From assembly GCF_014904755.1 (NCBI RefSeq), contig NZ_JACZFQ010000033.1, positions 20,562 through 84,561 on the forward strand: a stretch of DNA of 64,000 nucleotides, given 5' to 3'. Within the stretch, counting starts at the first letter, position 1; each line of letters opens with the position of its first letter. The notes beneath the pieces are model-generated. The model was given only the letters and a program-made list of their open reading frames with translations. It did not search any database and had not been told where the DNA came from. Made by a program: the position numbers and the translations under genes. Below are positions 37,614 to 48,000 of the stretch, piece after piece. This DNA is from Neoluteolibacter marinus (GTDB taxonomy: Bacteria; Verrucomicrobiota; Verrucomicrobiia; Verrucomicrobiales; Akkermansiaceae).

Positions 37614-40175
37614 ATGTCCCGTCGACTTTCGTGCCGGATCGCCTTGGCCGCCGCCGTTTTGGCCGGGGTCCTGCCGGCGGGCGCCCAGGAGGGATGGTCG
37701 CGGTCCGGGCTGAGGGCGCGGGCGATGGTGGTGCAGGGCAACTACCAGGACGCCATCGACTACGCCGACGAGGTGTCCGGCTTCCGCCGCGCGGACCCGC
37801 AGGTCGTCGCGGCCCGCTTGGATGCCCTGATGACCCTGGGCTTCTATGACCGTGCGGCGGAGGATGCCGGGGAGGCGGCGGACGAGTTCGACGGCTACAT
37901 CCCGATCCAGCTCCAGGCGATCGAGGTGCTGCGCCGGACCGGTCGCGGCGAGAAATCGGCGGCCCTGCTGGAGGCGCTGGACGGCTTGGCGAAGCAAGCC
38001 AAGCCGGCGAACCTCAACGCGGTGGAGCTGGTGGCGTTGGGACGTGCGGCCTTGCTGCTCGGCGCGGAGCCGAAGCTGGTCTTGAAGCAGTTCTACGACC
38101 GGGCGCGCGGGCTGGAAAAGGAGGGGTGGCAGGCCACCGTGGCGACCGCCGAACTGGCGATCCGCAAGGGCGACTACGGCTTGGCGACGCGGGTCCTGAA
38201 CGAGGCCCGCACCCGGGTCGGCCCGCTGCCCGACCTGATCTACCTGCAAGCCGAGGCGAATTCACCGTCGGACCGCAAGGCGTCGGAGCGCTTCATCGAC
38301 GAGCTGCTGGAAACCAACCCGCGGCATCTTCCGGCCTTGCTGCTGCGGGCGCGGCACGCGATCGACGTCGAAGCCTACGAGCAAGCGCGCGAGGTGCTGG
38401 CGACGGTGCGCGAGACCAACCCGCGCGAGCCGCTGGCCTGGGCGCTGGAAGCGGCGATCGCCTTCCGTCTCGACCAGGACGCGCGCGGCAAGTCGGCGCG
38501 GGCCAAGGCCCTGGAACCGTGGGCGGAGAATCCCGAGGTCGATTACTGGATCGGCCTCAAGCTTTCCGAAATGCGGCGTTTCGCCGAGGGCTCGGGTTTC
38601 CTGCGGCAGGCGCTGGCGTTCGATCCGGACCACCTGCCGAGCAAGAAGGCGCTGGGCCAGGACCTGCTGCGGCTGGGGAAAAACGACGAGGGCTGGGCGT
38701 TGATCGAGGAGGTCCGCAAGGCCGATCCCTACGACGTGGAAATCTACAACCTGATGCTGCTGCACGACGAGCTGGAGGAGTTCGTGACCCTGGGTTCCGG
38801 CAGCTTCGCGGTGCGGATGCGGCCGGGCGAGGCGGCGGTCTACGGCAAGCGCGTGCTGGAGTTGCTGGAAGAAGCGGAGCGCGAGCTGGGCGGCCGCTAC
38901 GGCTACCGCCCGGACGAACCGGTGGTGGTGGATTTCTTCCCCGACCAGCAGGACTTCGCGGTGCGGACCCTGGGCATGCCGGGTGGCCTGGGGATCCTCG
39001 GTGCCTGCTTCGGCAATGTCATCGCGATGAACAGCCCGGGCAGCCCGGGGGCGCTGGGCAGCAACTGGGAGTCGACGCTGTGGCACGAGTTTTGCCACAC
39101 CATCACGCTCGGCGCGACCGCCAGCCGGATCCCGCGCTGGCTGACCGAGGGCATCTCGGTCTACGAGGAAAATCGTCGCGACCCGTCGTGTGCGGGGCAG
39201 ATGACGCCGGAGTTCCGCACCCGGATCCTGGAAGACGGCGGCTTGATCCCGCTGGCCGGCCTGAGCGCCGCGCTGACGAACTTCGCGGACCCGGAGTCGA
39301 TCGGCTTCGCCTACTTCGAGGCCTCGTTGTGGGTCGACTACCTGATCCGTACTTACGGAGAGAAGAAGTTCCAGCAGGTGCTCGGCGACCTGCGGACCAA
39401 CGGCGCGATCGACGCGGTGCTGGCACGGCGGATGGCACCGGTGGCGACGCTGGACAAGGGCTTCGCCAAGTTCGCCCGCGAGCGGGCGGAGGCGCTGGCC
39501 CCGGGTGTCGACTGGACGCAGCCGCCTCCGGACTCGCCGCTGCGCCGCGACCCGCAGGCGGTGGCGGATTTCCTGGAAGATCACCCCGACAACTTCTGGG
39601 CGCTTGTCCAACGCGGCGACTGGCTGCTCGGCGAACGACGCTGGGCGGAGGCGAAGGAGATCGGCCGGCACCTGGTCGCGATCTACCCCGGTTACGGCGG
39701 GGCGGGGAACGGCCACTCGATCGTGGCGATGGCGTGCCGCAACCTCGGCGAGACCGGGGAAGAACGCGCGGCGCTGCGGGCCTGGGCGGAGCGCGACGGC
39801 GAGGCGAACGATGCCTTCGTGCGCTTGGTCGAACTCGACCTGGAGGCTCAGGACTGGCCTGCCCTGGACGGGTCGGCGCGGCGGGTGCTGGCGGTGAATC
39901 CCTTGCTCCGGGCACCGCACCGTGCGCTCGGGATGGCGGCCCAGCAGCAGGGCGACGACGAGATGGCAAGGCGGTCGTTCGAGACGCTGCTGGAGCTGGA
40001 CCCGGTAAACCCGGCGGATGTCCATTTCCGGCTCGCGACGCTCTACCGCGGACCTGACCCGGCCAAGGCCCGGCGGCATGTGTTGGAAGCCCTTGAGGAG
40101 GCACCGCGTTTCCAGGCGGCCCACGGCCTGCTGCGTGAATTGACAGAGAAACCCGAAACCGGGAACGGGCCATGA
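37614..40175 (+). CDS. Secreted TPR protein with zinc metallopeptidase (HExxH) domain
   Basis: The 853-residue protein has a signal peptide (MSRRLSCRIALAAAVLAGVLPAGA), then an N-terminal TPR superhelix. A gluzincin-like peptidase domain holds HEFCH (H491-H495) in STLWHEFCHTITLG, followed by TEGISVYEE where the third ligand Glu lies. More TPR repeats follow. The arrangement matches 'peptidase MA-like' TPR proteins. It ends in an ATGA overlap with the DUF4159 gene, so it heads the long operon. ATG 37590 is an alternative. The envelope location and peptidase suggest processing of a secreted partner. Confidence 0.85.
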   Translation: MSRRLSCRIALAAAVLAGVLPAGAQEGWSRSGLRARAMVVQGNYQDAIDYADEVSGFRRADPQVVAARLDALMTLGFYDRAAEDAGEAADEFDGYIPIQLQAIEVLRRTGRGEKSAALLEALDGLAKQAKPANLNAVELVALGRAALLLGAEPKLVLKQFYDRARGLEKEGWQATVATAELAIRKGDYGLATRVLNEARTRVGPLPDLIYLQAEANSPSDRKASERFIDELLETNPRHLPALLLRARHAIDVEAYEQAREVLATVRETNPREPLAWALEAAIAFRLDQDARGKSARAKALEPWAENPEVDYWIGLKLSEMRRFAEGSGFLRQALAFDPDHLPSKKALGQDLLRLGKNDEGWALIEEVRKADPYDVEIYNLMLLHDELEEFVTLGSGSFAVRMRPGEAAVYGKRVLELLEEAERELGGRYGYRPDEPVVVDFFPDQQDFAVRTLGMPGGLGILGACFGNVIAMNSPGSPGALGSNWESTLWHEFCHTITLGATASRIPRWLTEGISVYEENRRDPSCAGQMTPEFRTRILEDGGLIPLAGLSAALTNFADPESIGFAYFEASLWVDYLIRTYGEKKFQQVLGDLRTNGAIDAVLARRMAPVATLDKGFAKFARERAEALAPGVDWTQPPPDSPLRRDPQAVADFLEDHPDNFWALVQRGDWLLGERRWAEAKEIGRHLVAIYPGYGGAGNGHSIVAMACRNLGETGEERAALRAWAERDGEANDAFVRLVELDLEAQDWPALDGSARRVLAVNPLLRAPHRALGMAAQQQGDDEMARRSFETLLELDPVNPADVHFRLATLYRGPDPAKARRHVLEALEEAPRFQAAHGLLRELTEKPETGNGP

Positions 40176-41023
40176 AGCGGATTTCAATCGTGACCATCAG
40201 CTTGCTGGCGGCCGGCGTGGTGCTGGCGCAGTTCGGCGGGTGGGGGCGCCGGGGGCACTTCGACGACGATGAACCGGGCGGCCGGCCGTCGCGCAACGGC
40301 GTGCCGGACTGGGAGGTGAAGAAGCACATGCCGGACGATCTCTTCACCTTCGTCCGGGTGCGCTATTCGTCGTCCGGTCGCCGCGGCGGCGGATGGCGGA
40401 CCGACTATCCGGACAGCGACCTGAACTTTTCCTTCCGGCTTCAGGAGCTGACCTCGATCGAGGTACACCCCGACGGCAAGATCCTCGAGCTCACCGACCC
40501 GGAGTTGTTCGACTATCCCTTCATCTACATGATCGAACCGGGATCGATCTGGCTGAGCGAGGACGAGCGGGCGGCGCTGCGGAAGTACCTCGAGAACGGC
40601 GGCTTCCTGATGGTCGATGATTTCTGGGGCGACCGCGAGTGGGAAGGCTTCATGGAAGAGTTCCGGCAGGTCTTCCCCGATCGCGACATGGACCGCGACC
40701 TGCAGGAGCTGCCGCTGGAGCACCCGATCTTCCACTGCGTCTTCGACCTGAAGGAGAAACCGCAGGTGCCGGCGATGCAGAACGCGATCCGCGGACGCAA
40801 TCAGGGGATCACTTGGGAACTCAACAAGACCGGCGCCCGCGACGTCTCCTACAAGGCGCTCTTCGACAAGGACGGCCGGATGATGTGCATCGTCTGCCAC
40901 AACACCGACCTCGGCGACGGCTGGGAGCGCGAGGGCGAGGATGAGTGGTTCTTCCGCGAGTTTTCCGAGAAGAAGTCGTATCCGATGGGCGTCAACATCG
41001 TGTTCTACGCCCTCACCCATTGA
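40172..41023 (+). CDS. DUF4159 domain-containing secreted protein
   Basis: The 283-residue protein has a signal peptide (MKRISIVTISLLAAGVVLAQ) and a DUF4159-type fold. It shows FTFVRVRYSSSGRRGGGWRTDYPDSDLNFSFRLQELTS (key phrase DYPDSDLNF), YPFIYMIEPGSIWLSEDE, LRKYLENGGFLMVDDFWG and a glutamine-amidotransferase-like ending. The phrases 'DxPxADxNL' and 'LxxYLxxGGFLxxDD' are standard for the family. DUF4159 proteins usually accompany MoxR and vWA genes, as here. Function unknown. It follows the TPR peptidase with ATGA overlap and is 20 bp before the MoxR gene. Confidence 0.9.
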   Translation: MKRISIVTISLLAAGVVLAQFGGWGRRGHFDDDEPGGRPSRNGVPDWEVKKHMPDDLFTFVRVRYSSSGRRGGGWRTDYPDSDLNFSFRLQELTSIEVHPDGKILELTDPELFDYPFIYMIEPGSIWLSEDERAALRKYLENGGFLMVDDFWGDREWEGFMEEFRQVFPDRDMDRDLQELPLEHPIFHCVFDLKEKPQVPAMQNAIRGRNQGITWELNKTGARDVSYKALFDKDGRMMCIVCHNTDLGDGWEREGEDEWFFREFSEKKSYPMGVNIVFYALTH

Positions 41024-41043
41024 GCAAAGATTTCCAACCAGAC

Positions 41044-42099
<1,056 letters not shown>

Positions 42100-42103
42100 C
42101 CCC

Positions 42104-43051
42104 ATGACACCCCCGGCCACCCCGACCCGGTTCCTCGAGCCATCCGCGCTGATGCGGATCCGCTCGCTCGAACTGCGCGCGCGGATCGTGGTCGAGGGCT
42201 TCCGCAGCGGCCTCCATCGCAGCCCCTACCATGGCTTTTCGGCCGAGTTCAGCGAATACCGCCAGTACGTCGCCGGCGATGACATCCGCCACATCGACTG
42301 GCGGGTCTATGCGCGCAGCGACCGCTACTACGTCAAGAAGTACGAGGACGAGACGAACCTGCGCTGCCAGCTGCTGGTCGATGGCAGCCGCTCGATGGCC
42401 TACGGTTCCGACCCGCTGGTCACCAAGCACCGCTACGCCGCCACCCTGGCGGCGACGCTCGCTTATTTCCTGACCGGCCAGGGCGATGCGGTGGGCGTGA
42501 CCCGTTTCGATGACCAGATCCGCGGCTACCTGCCGGCGCGCAACCGTCCGGGTCACCTGAGGCGGCTGATGCTGGACCTGGAACAAGCGCCGGAAGGACG
42601 GGCGACCTCCTTCGGCGGGCCGCTCGAGCGGGTGGCCCAGATGCACGATCGGCGCGGCATGTTCATCCTCTTTTCCGACCTGCTGGCCCCGCTCGATGAT
42701 CTCAAGCGCGAGCTGCAGTTGCTGCGCGCGCGGGGCCACGAGGTGCTGGTGTTCCGGGTGCTCGACCGGCGCGAGATCGACTTCGATTTCGACCGCTCCG
42801 CCCGCTTCACCGACCTCGAATCGGGGCGCGATCACTTCATCGATCCCGGCCGCGCGCGGTCCGGTTACCTCGAGCGCTTCGGCGCGCATGAGGCCGAGCT
42901 GCGGGAGATCTGCCAGCAGTCGGGCATCGACCTGGTGGTCGCACCGACCGACCTGCCGGTCGATGGTGCGCTCCATGATTTCCTGAGCAGCCGGACCCGC
43001 CGCGGTCCCGATCCCGGCCGCACCCGCACCAACCTCCGTCCCACTGGCTGA
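42104..43051 (+). CDS. DUF58 (vWA-like) protein
   Basis: The 315-residue protein carries the DUF58 signature: GLHRSPYHGFSAEFSEYRQYVAGDDIRHIDWRVYAR (read in parts) with the YxxGDDxRxIDWxxxAR core. The MIDAS-like LLVDGSRSMAYG (DxSxS) and FILFSDLL mark a vWA fold. DUF58 proteins are the usual second gene in MoxR operons. It starts four bases after the moxR stop and its stop TGA overlaps the next ATG by one base (TGATG). Soluble; probably binds the MoxR ring. Confidence 0.93.
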   Translation: MTPPATPTRFLEPSALMRIRSLELRARIVVEGFRSGLHRSPYHGFSAEFSEYRQYVAGDDIRHIDWRVYARSDRYYVKKYEDETNLRCQLLVDGSRSMAYGSDPLVTKHRYAATLAATLAYFLTGQGDAVGVTRFDDQIRGYLPARNRPGHLRRLMLDLEQAPEGRATSFGGPLERVAQMHDRRGMFILFSDLLAPLDDLKRELQLLRARGHEVLVFRVLDRREIDFDFDRSARFTDLESGRDHFIDPGRARSGYLERFGAHEAELREICQQSGIDLVVAPTDLPVDGALHDFLSSRTRRGPDPGRTRTNLRPTG

Positions 43052-45057
43052 TGAACTTCCTGGTTCCGCTCTACCTGCTCGGGGCGCTCGCGGTTGGCGT
43101 CCCGATCTACCTGCACCTGCGCCGCAAGCCGCCGAAAGACGCGGTGGAATTCGGTTCGCTGATGTTCCTGCAGTCGACCGAGTATCCGCCGGTCAAGCGC
43201 AGCCGCCGCCTGGAGAACGTGCCGCTGCTTTTGCTGCGCTGCCTGGCGCTGCTGTTGCTCGCCGGCCTGTTCGCGCGGCCGTTCCTGAGCGGCAGCGACC
43301 AGGACCGGGAGGAGGCGGCGAAGCGCACCGTGTTGTTGATCGACACCAGCGCCTCGATGCGCCGCGCCGGTCTGTGGGAAAAGGCCCACGCCGAAGCGGT
43401 CAAGGTGCTCGGTGAGGCCGACGCCCGGGATCCGTTGGCGATCGTGGCCGTCGATGGCGCCGTGCGCACGGTGGTGGATTTCAAGGCGTGGCAGGAGGCC
43501 GTTCCCGGTCGCCGCAAGGAGCTGGCGGAACAGGCATTGGATGGACTTGAACCGAGCTGGCAGGGAACCGATCTCGGCCGTGGCCTGCTGGCCGCCGCCG
43601 ACCTGCTGGCGGATGCGGCGGCGGACGAGGACAGCGCCAGGGACGGGCGGATCGTGGTGATCAGCGACCTGCAGGAGAGCGCCGGGCTCGAGCCGGTGGC
43701 CGGCGCGACCTGGCCGGACGGGCTGAGGGTCGAGCTGCGTGCGATCGAGGCGGATGGCCCGACCAATGCCACGCTCGCGGTCGCGCCGACGGCGGATCCG
43801 GGCCGGCCGATGGTGCGGGTCGGCAATGACGAATCGTCCGAGCGGCAGGAGTTCACGTTGAGGATCGGCGACCGCGAGGTGCCGGCTGTGGTCCCGGCGG
43901 GCGAAAGCCGGGTGTTCGAGGTGCCGGCAGATGCCACCGGGGTGGTGCTGGCGGGCGATGGCCAGGATTTCGACAACCGCTTGTTCCTGTCACCGCGGGT
44001 CGCCACTCCGGTGACGCTCGGGTTCCTCGGCGAAAGTGCCGCGGATGATGCCGACGGGTCGGATTACTACTTTCGTCGTGCTTTCGGCCGCTCCGGATTG
44101 ATGGAGCCGCGCTTCGTCGATGACCTGGGCGAGGCGCCCGCGATCCTGGCGGTGGCGCGGCCGCTCGATGGCGCGGAGATCCAGGCGGTTCGCGGTCATC
44201 TCGAGAAAGGAGGACGGGTGCTGCTGGTGCTGGCGTCGAGCGGGATGGCCGGCACGCTCGGCCAGCTCGCGGGCCTGGAGAAGCCGCCGGGTCTGGAAGA
44301 AGCGGGCGGGCGCTACGCCTTGCTCGAGGGCATCGATTTCGACCACCCGCTGTTGGCGGGATTCCGCGACCCGCGGTGGCGGGATTTCACCGACGTGCAT
44401 TTCTGGCATCACCGCAAGCTGGACGCTGCTGCACTGCCCGGTGCGCGGGTGATGGCGCGCTTCGACAACGGCGATCCCGCTTGGCTGGATGTTCCGGTCG
44501 GGCGCGGTGGTCTGGTCGTGATGACTTCCGGCTGGCAACCGCATGACAGCCAACTGGCGCTGTCGTCGAAGTTCGTGCCGCTGCTCTACTCGATCTTCGC
44601 CGGGCAGGGACCACGGATCGGCGAGGCACGGCAATTCTTCACCGGCGACACCTTGCCGGTCAAAGCGGCCGACCGACGGGTCGTGTTGCCCGGCGGCGCG
44701 GTGCGCGAGCTCGCGGAGGATGAAGTTTTGGTGGCCGACGAGCCCGGCATCTACCGGCTCGAAGGCGGCACCCAAGCCCGACGCTATGCGGTGAACCTGC
44801 GGCCGTCGGAGTCGGTGCTGCGGCCGCTCGACCCTTCGGCGCTGGAAGCGCTGGGCGTTCCCTTGGCGGCCGCCCCGGGTGACGCGGTCGCGGCAGGCGA
44901 AATGGGCAAACGCCGCTTGCGGGCGCGCGAAGCCGAGGAAGCGCAGGACCTGTGGCGCTGGGCGGCCCTGGGCTTGTTGATGCTGTTGATCATCGAATCC
45001 GCCGTCGCGGCGCGCGGATCGAACGCCAAAGCGCCGATGGAAGGAGTGCCAACATGA
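43051..45057 (+). CDS. BatA-like aerotolerance protein with N-terminal membrane domain and vWA domain
   Basis: The 668-residue protein begins with the BatA N-terminal hairpin: MNFLVPLYLLGALAVGVPIYLHL, then RRKPPKDAVEFGSLMFL and a second helix LLLLRCLALLLLAGLFARPFL. A vWA domain with MIDAS DTSAS (LLIDTSASMR) and IVVISDLQES follows. The middle is extracytoplasmic with beta-type repeats, and the C-terminal helix is LLMLLIIESAVAARG. This layout matches BatA in the Bacteroides aerotolerance operon. It is translationally coupled to DUF58 (TGATG) and to the next gene (ATGA). Confidence 0.9.
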   Translation: MNFLVPLYLLGALAVGVPIYLHLRRKPPKDAVEFGSLMFLQSTEYPPVKRSRRLENVPLLLLRCLALLLLAGLFARPFLSGSDQDREEAAKRTVLLIDTSASMRRAGLWEKAHAEAVKVLGEADARDPLAIVAVDGAVRTVVDFKAWQEAVPGRRKELAEQALDGLEPSWQGTDLGRGLLAAADLLADAAADEDSARDGRIVVISDLQESAGLEPVAGATWPDGLRVELRAIEADGPTNATLAVAPTADPGRPMVRVGNDESSERQEFTLRIGDREVPAVVPAGESRVFEVPADATGVVLAGDGQDFDNRLFLSPRVATPVTLGFLGESAADDADGSDYYFRRAFGRSGLMEPRFVDDLGEAPAILAVARPLDGAEIQAVRGHLEKGGRVLLVLASSGMAGTLGQLAGLEKPPGLEEAGGRYALLEGIDFDHPLLAGFRDPRWRDFTDVHFWHHRKLDAAALPGARVMARFDNGDPAWLDVPVGRGGLVVMTSGWQPHDSQLALSSKFVPLLYSIFAGQGPRIGEARQFFTGDTLPVKAADRRVVLPGGAVRELAEDEVLVADEPGIYRLEGGTQARRYAVNLRPSESVLRPLDPSALEALGVPLAAAPGDAVAAGEMGKRRLRAREAEEAQDLWRWAALGLLMLLIIESAVAARGSNAKAPMEGVPT

Positions 45058-48000
45058 TTGATTCCATCCTGCAACGCCAACTCGGTCCGATTGCCGAGCG
45101 TCATGCCGCGGAACGCAAGAGCCGGGTGCGGGCGATCGTTTGCGGGGCCGTGGCCGCGGTCGCGGTGATCGTGGCGCTGATGCACCGGTCCGGGGACGGC
45201 TTGGGGGCGGGTTGGCTCGCGGTGCCCTTGCTCGCCGGCGTGATCGCATGGCTTGCCTGCCGGTTCTGGCTTCCGCCGCTGAAGCTGGATCTGCGCAGCG
45301 TGGCGAAGGAGATCGAGGAGGCGAATCCGGAACTGGGTGCGATGTTGCTGACCGCGGTCGAGGCGGAAGAGGGCGTCGAAGGAAGGGAACTCGACTACCT
45401 GCAGGAGCGGCTGGTTTACCGCGCCGCCGAGGCAGCGATCCTCGCCGGCTGGCGGGAGTCGGTCGGCGACCGCGGCCGGCGGATCTGGAGGGGGCTCGAG
45501 AGGGCTGCCGTGGTGGCACTGGTGCTCGCGGTGATGTTGTTGGCCGGATCCCGTTGGCTTCCCCATCGCGGAGCCGCGGGTCAGGTCGTCGCGACTCCGG
45601 GGAGCATGGTCTCGGGCAAGCAGGGGGAGGTCCGGGTCGCTGACGTTACGCCGGGCGATGTCGAGCTGGAGCGCGGCAGCCGTCTGCTGGTGACCGCGAG
45701 CTTCGAAGGCGGCGTTCCGGCGGAGGCGCGGCTGGTGGCGGAGCTGGGCGGTGAAACTCGCCACATCGAGATGCGCCAGAACCTGACCGACCCGGTCTTC
45801 GCGGGGGCGATCCCGCGGGTTGAGGGCGACGGCCACTACCGGATCGAGTTCGCCGGCGGCAGGTCGCGCGACTTCGAGGTGAAAACCTATGTGCTGCCCG
45901 AGGTGCAGGGGATCGATGTGACGGTCGAGCCTCCCCCTGGCATACCCGGCGAAACCGAGACCATCGGCGATACCTGGCGGGTCACCGTGCTGGAGGGATC
46001 GAAGCTCGGTTTGCGGGTGAAGACCAACGGGGTTGCCGCGGCGGGGCGCCTGGTCGCGGAGGACGGGGCGCTGGAGATTCCGCTGGCGGCGTCCGGCGAC
46101 GGGGTTCTAACAGCGGCCTTTTCGCCCGCGGAGAAGCAATCGTTCCGGGTCGAGCTGAGCGACAATGCCGGCCGTGGCAACGCGCGGCCGCCGGTGTTCC
46201 GGGTGGTGGTGCGGCGGAACCTGCCGCCGAGGATCGAGCTGGCCTTCCCCGGCGGCGACATCGACGTCTCGCCACTGCAGGAGCTCGCCGCCGAGGCGGT
46301 GCTGTGGGACGACGTCGGCATCACCGCGGCCGGTGCCACCTTGAGCATGAACGGCGAGACCCGGGAGGTGGTCTTCGACCCGGCGCTTTTCCAGAAGGAC
46401 AAGCGGGTGACGGTTGCCACGCTGATCGACTTCGAGGAATGGCGGGCCGCGCCGACGGATCTGATGACCTACTTCTTCTGGGCGGAGGACCGCGATGCCC
46501 GCGGCGCGACGCGGCGGGTCGAGAGCGACCTGCGCTTCGCCGAGGTGCGGCATTTCGAGGAGATTTTCCGCGAGGCCGCCGGCGGCGGGGAGGCGCAGCA
46601 ACAACAGGAGCAGCAGCAACAAGGTCAGCAGGGTGGCCAGCAAGGGAACCAGAGCGAGGCATTGATCGAGCGCCAGAAGGAAGTGCTCAATGCGACCTGG
46701 ACCCTGGAGCGCCGGGTGCGCGATGACGCCGCGGCGCTGGTGGAGGATGCCGCGGTGATCGAGTCCGGCCAGGGCAGCGTGATCCAGGCCGCCGGGCTGG
46801 CCGCGGGGGAAGTGACCGACCCCGAGGTCGCCCGCCATCTCGAGGCCGCGGTCGGCGAGATGGAAGCCGCGGCGGCGGAGCTGAGGGAGATCGTTACACC
46901 GGAGGACGCGGAGCATTTGCAGGCCGCCCGTAGCCGCGAGCAGGCGGCGATGGGGCACCTCGTCCGGATGCGCGAGCGCGAGTTCCAGGTGGGTCGTTCC
47001 CAACAGCAGCAACCGCAAGGGGCGCAGAGCGCGGCGTCGCGGAGGCAGCAGCGGCAGTTGCAGAACATGGAACTGCAGCAGGAGGAGCGGCGTTATGAAA
47101 CCCAGCGCTTCGCCGAGGAGCAGCAGCAACAACAGGACCCGGGGGCGAGCGGAGAAGATCAGCAGATGCTGAACCGCTTGAAAGAGCTGGCCCGCCGCCA
47201 GGAGGGGATCAACGAGAAGGCGAAGGAACTCCAGGCGATGTTGGAGGAAGCCGAAAGCGAGGAAGAGCGGGAGGAACTGCGGCGGGAGCTGGAGCGGCTC
47301 GAGGAGGAACAGCGGCAGATGTTGGAAGACCTCGACGAGCTCAATGAGCGGATGGAGTCCGAGGAGAACCGCGGCCGCACCGAGGAGGCGCGCGAACAAC
47401 TCCGGCAAGCCCGCGAGGACGCACGCGAGGCCGCCGAGAATCTCGGGCAGGAGCAACTCGACCAGGCGGCGAATGCCGGGACCCGCGCCGGGCAGCAGTT
47501 CGAGCAACTGGCGGACGAGTTCCGGGAACGGACGTCGAACCAGTTCGCCGACGACATGCGCGAAGCCCGCGAGCAGGCCCGCGATCTTGCCAGCCGGCAG
47601 GAGCAGATCCGCGAGCAGCTGGAAGCACGGCGCGAAGCGGTGGACGGGACCCAGGATCCCTTCGAGGCGGACGATGATCAGGACGCGCTATCGGCCGATT
47701 TGGCCGCCCAGCAGGAGCGCCTGCGGCAACTGCAGGAGTCGCTGAAGGAGCTGAGCGAGGCGTCGGCTGAAAGCGAGCCGATCCTGTCCCGCAAACTCTA
47801 CGACGAGCTGCGGGAGAATGAAACGGGCGGGGTCGAGGAAGCCCTCGATGCGGCGGAGCGGCTGTCGCGTTTCGACCGGTTCGGCGAAGCCGCCGAATTC
47901 GAGGAAGCGGCCCGGCGGGGGATCGATGATCTGGTCGAGGGCATCGAGGACGCGGCGGAAAGCATTCTCGGCGATGAAGAAGCGGCCCTGCGGATGGCGC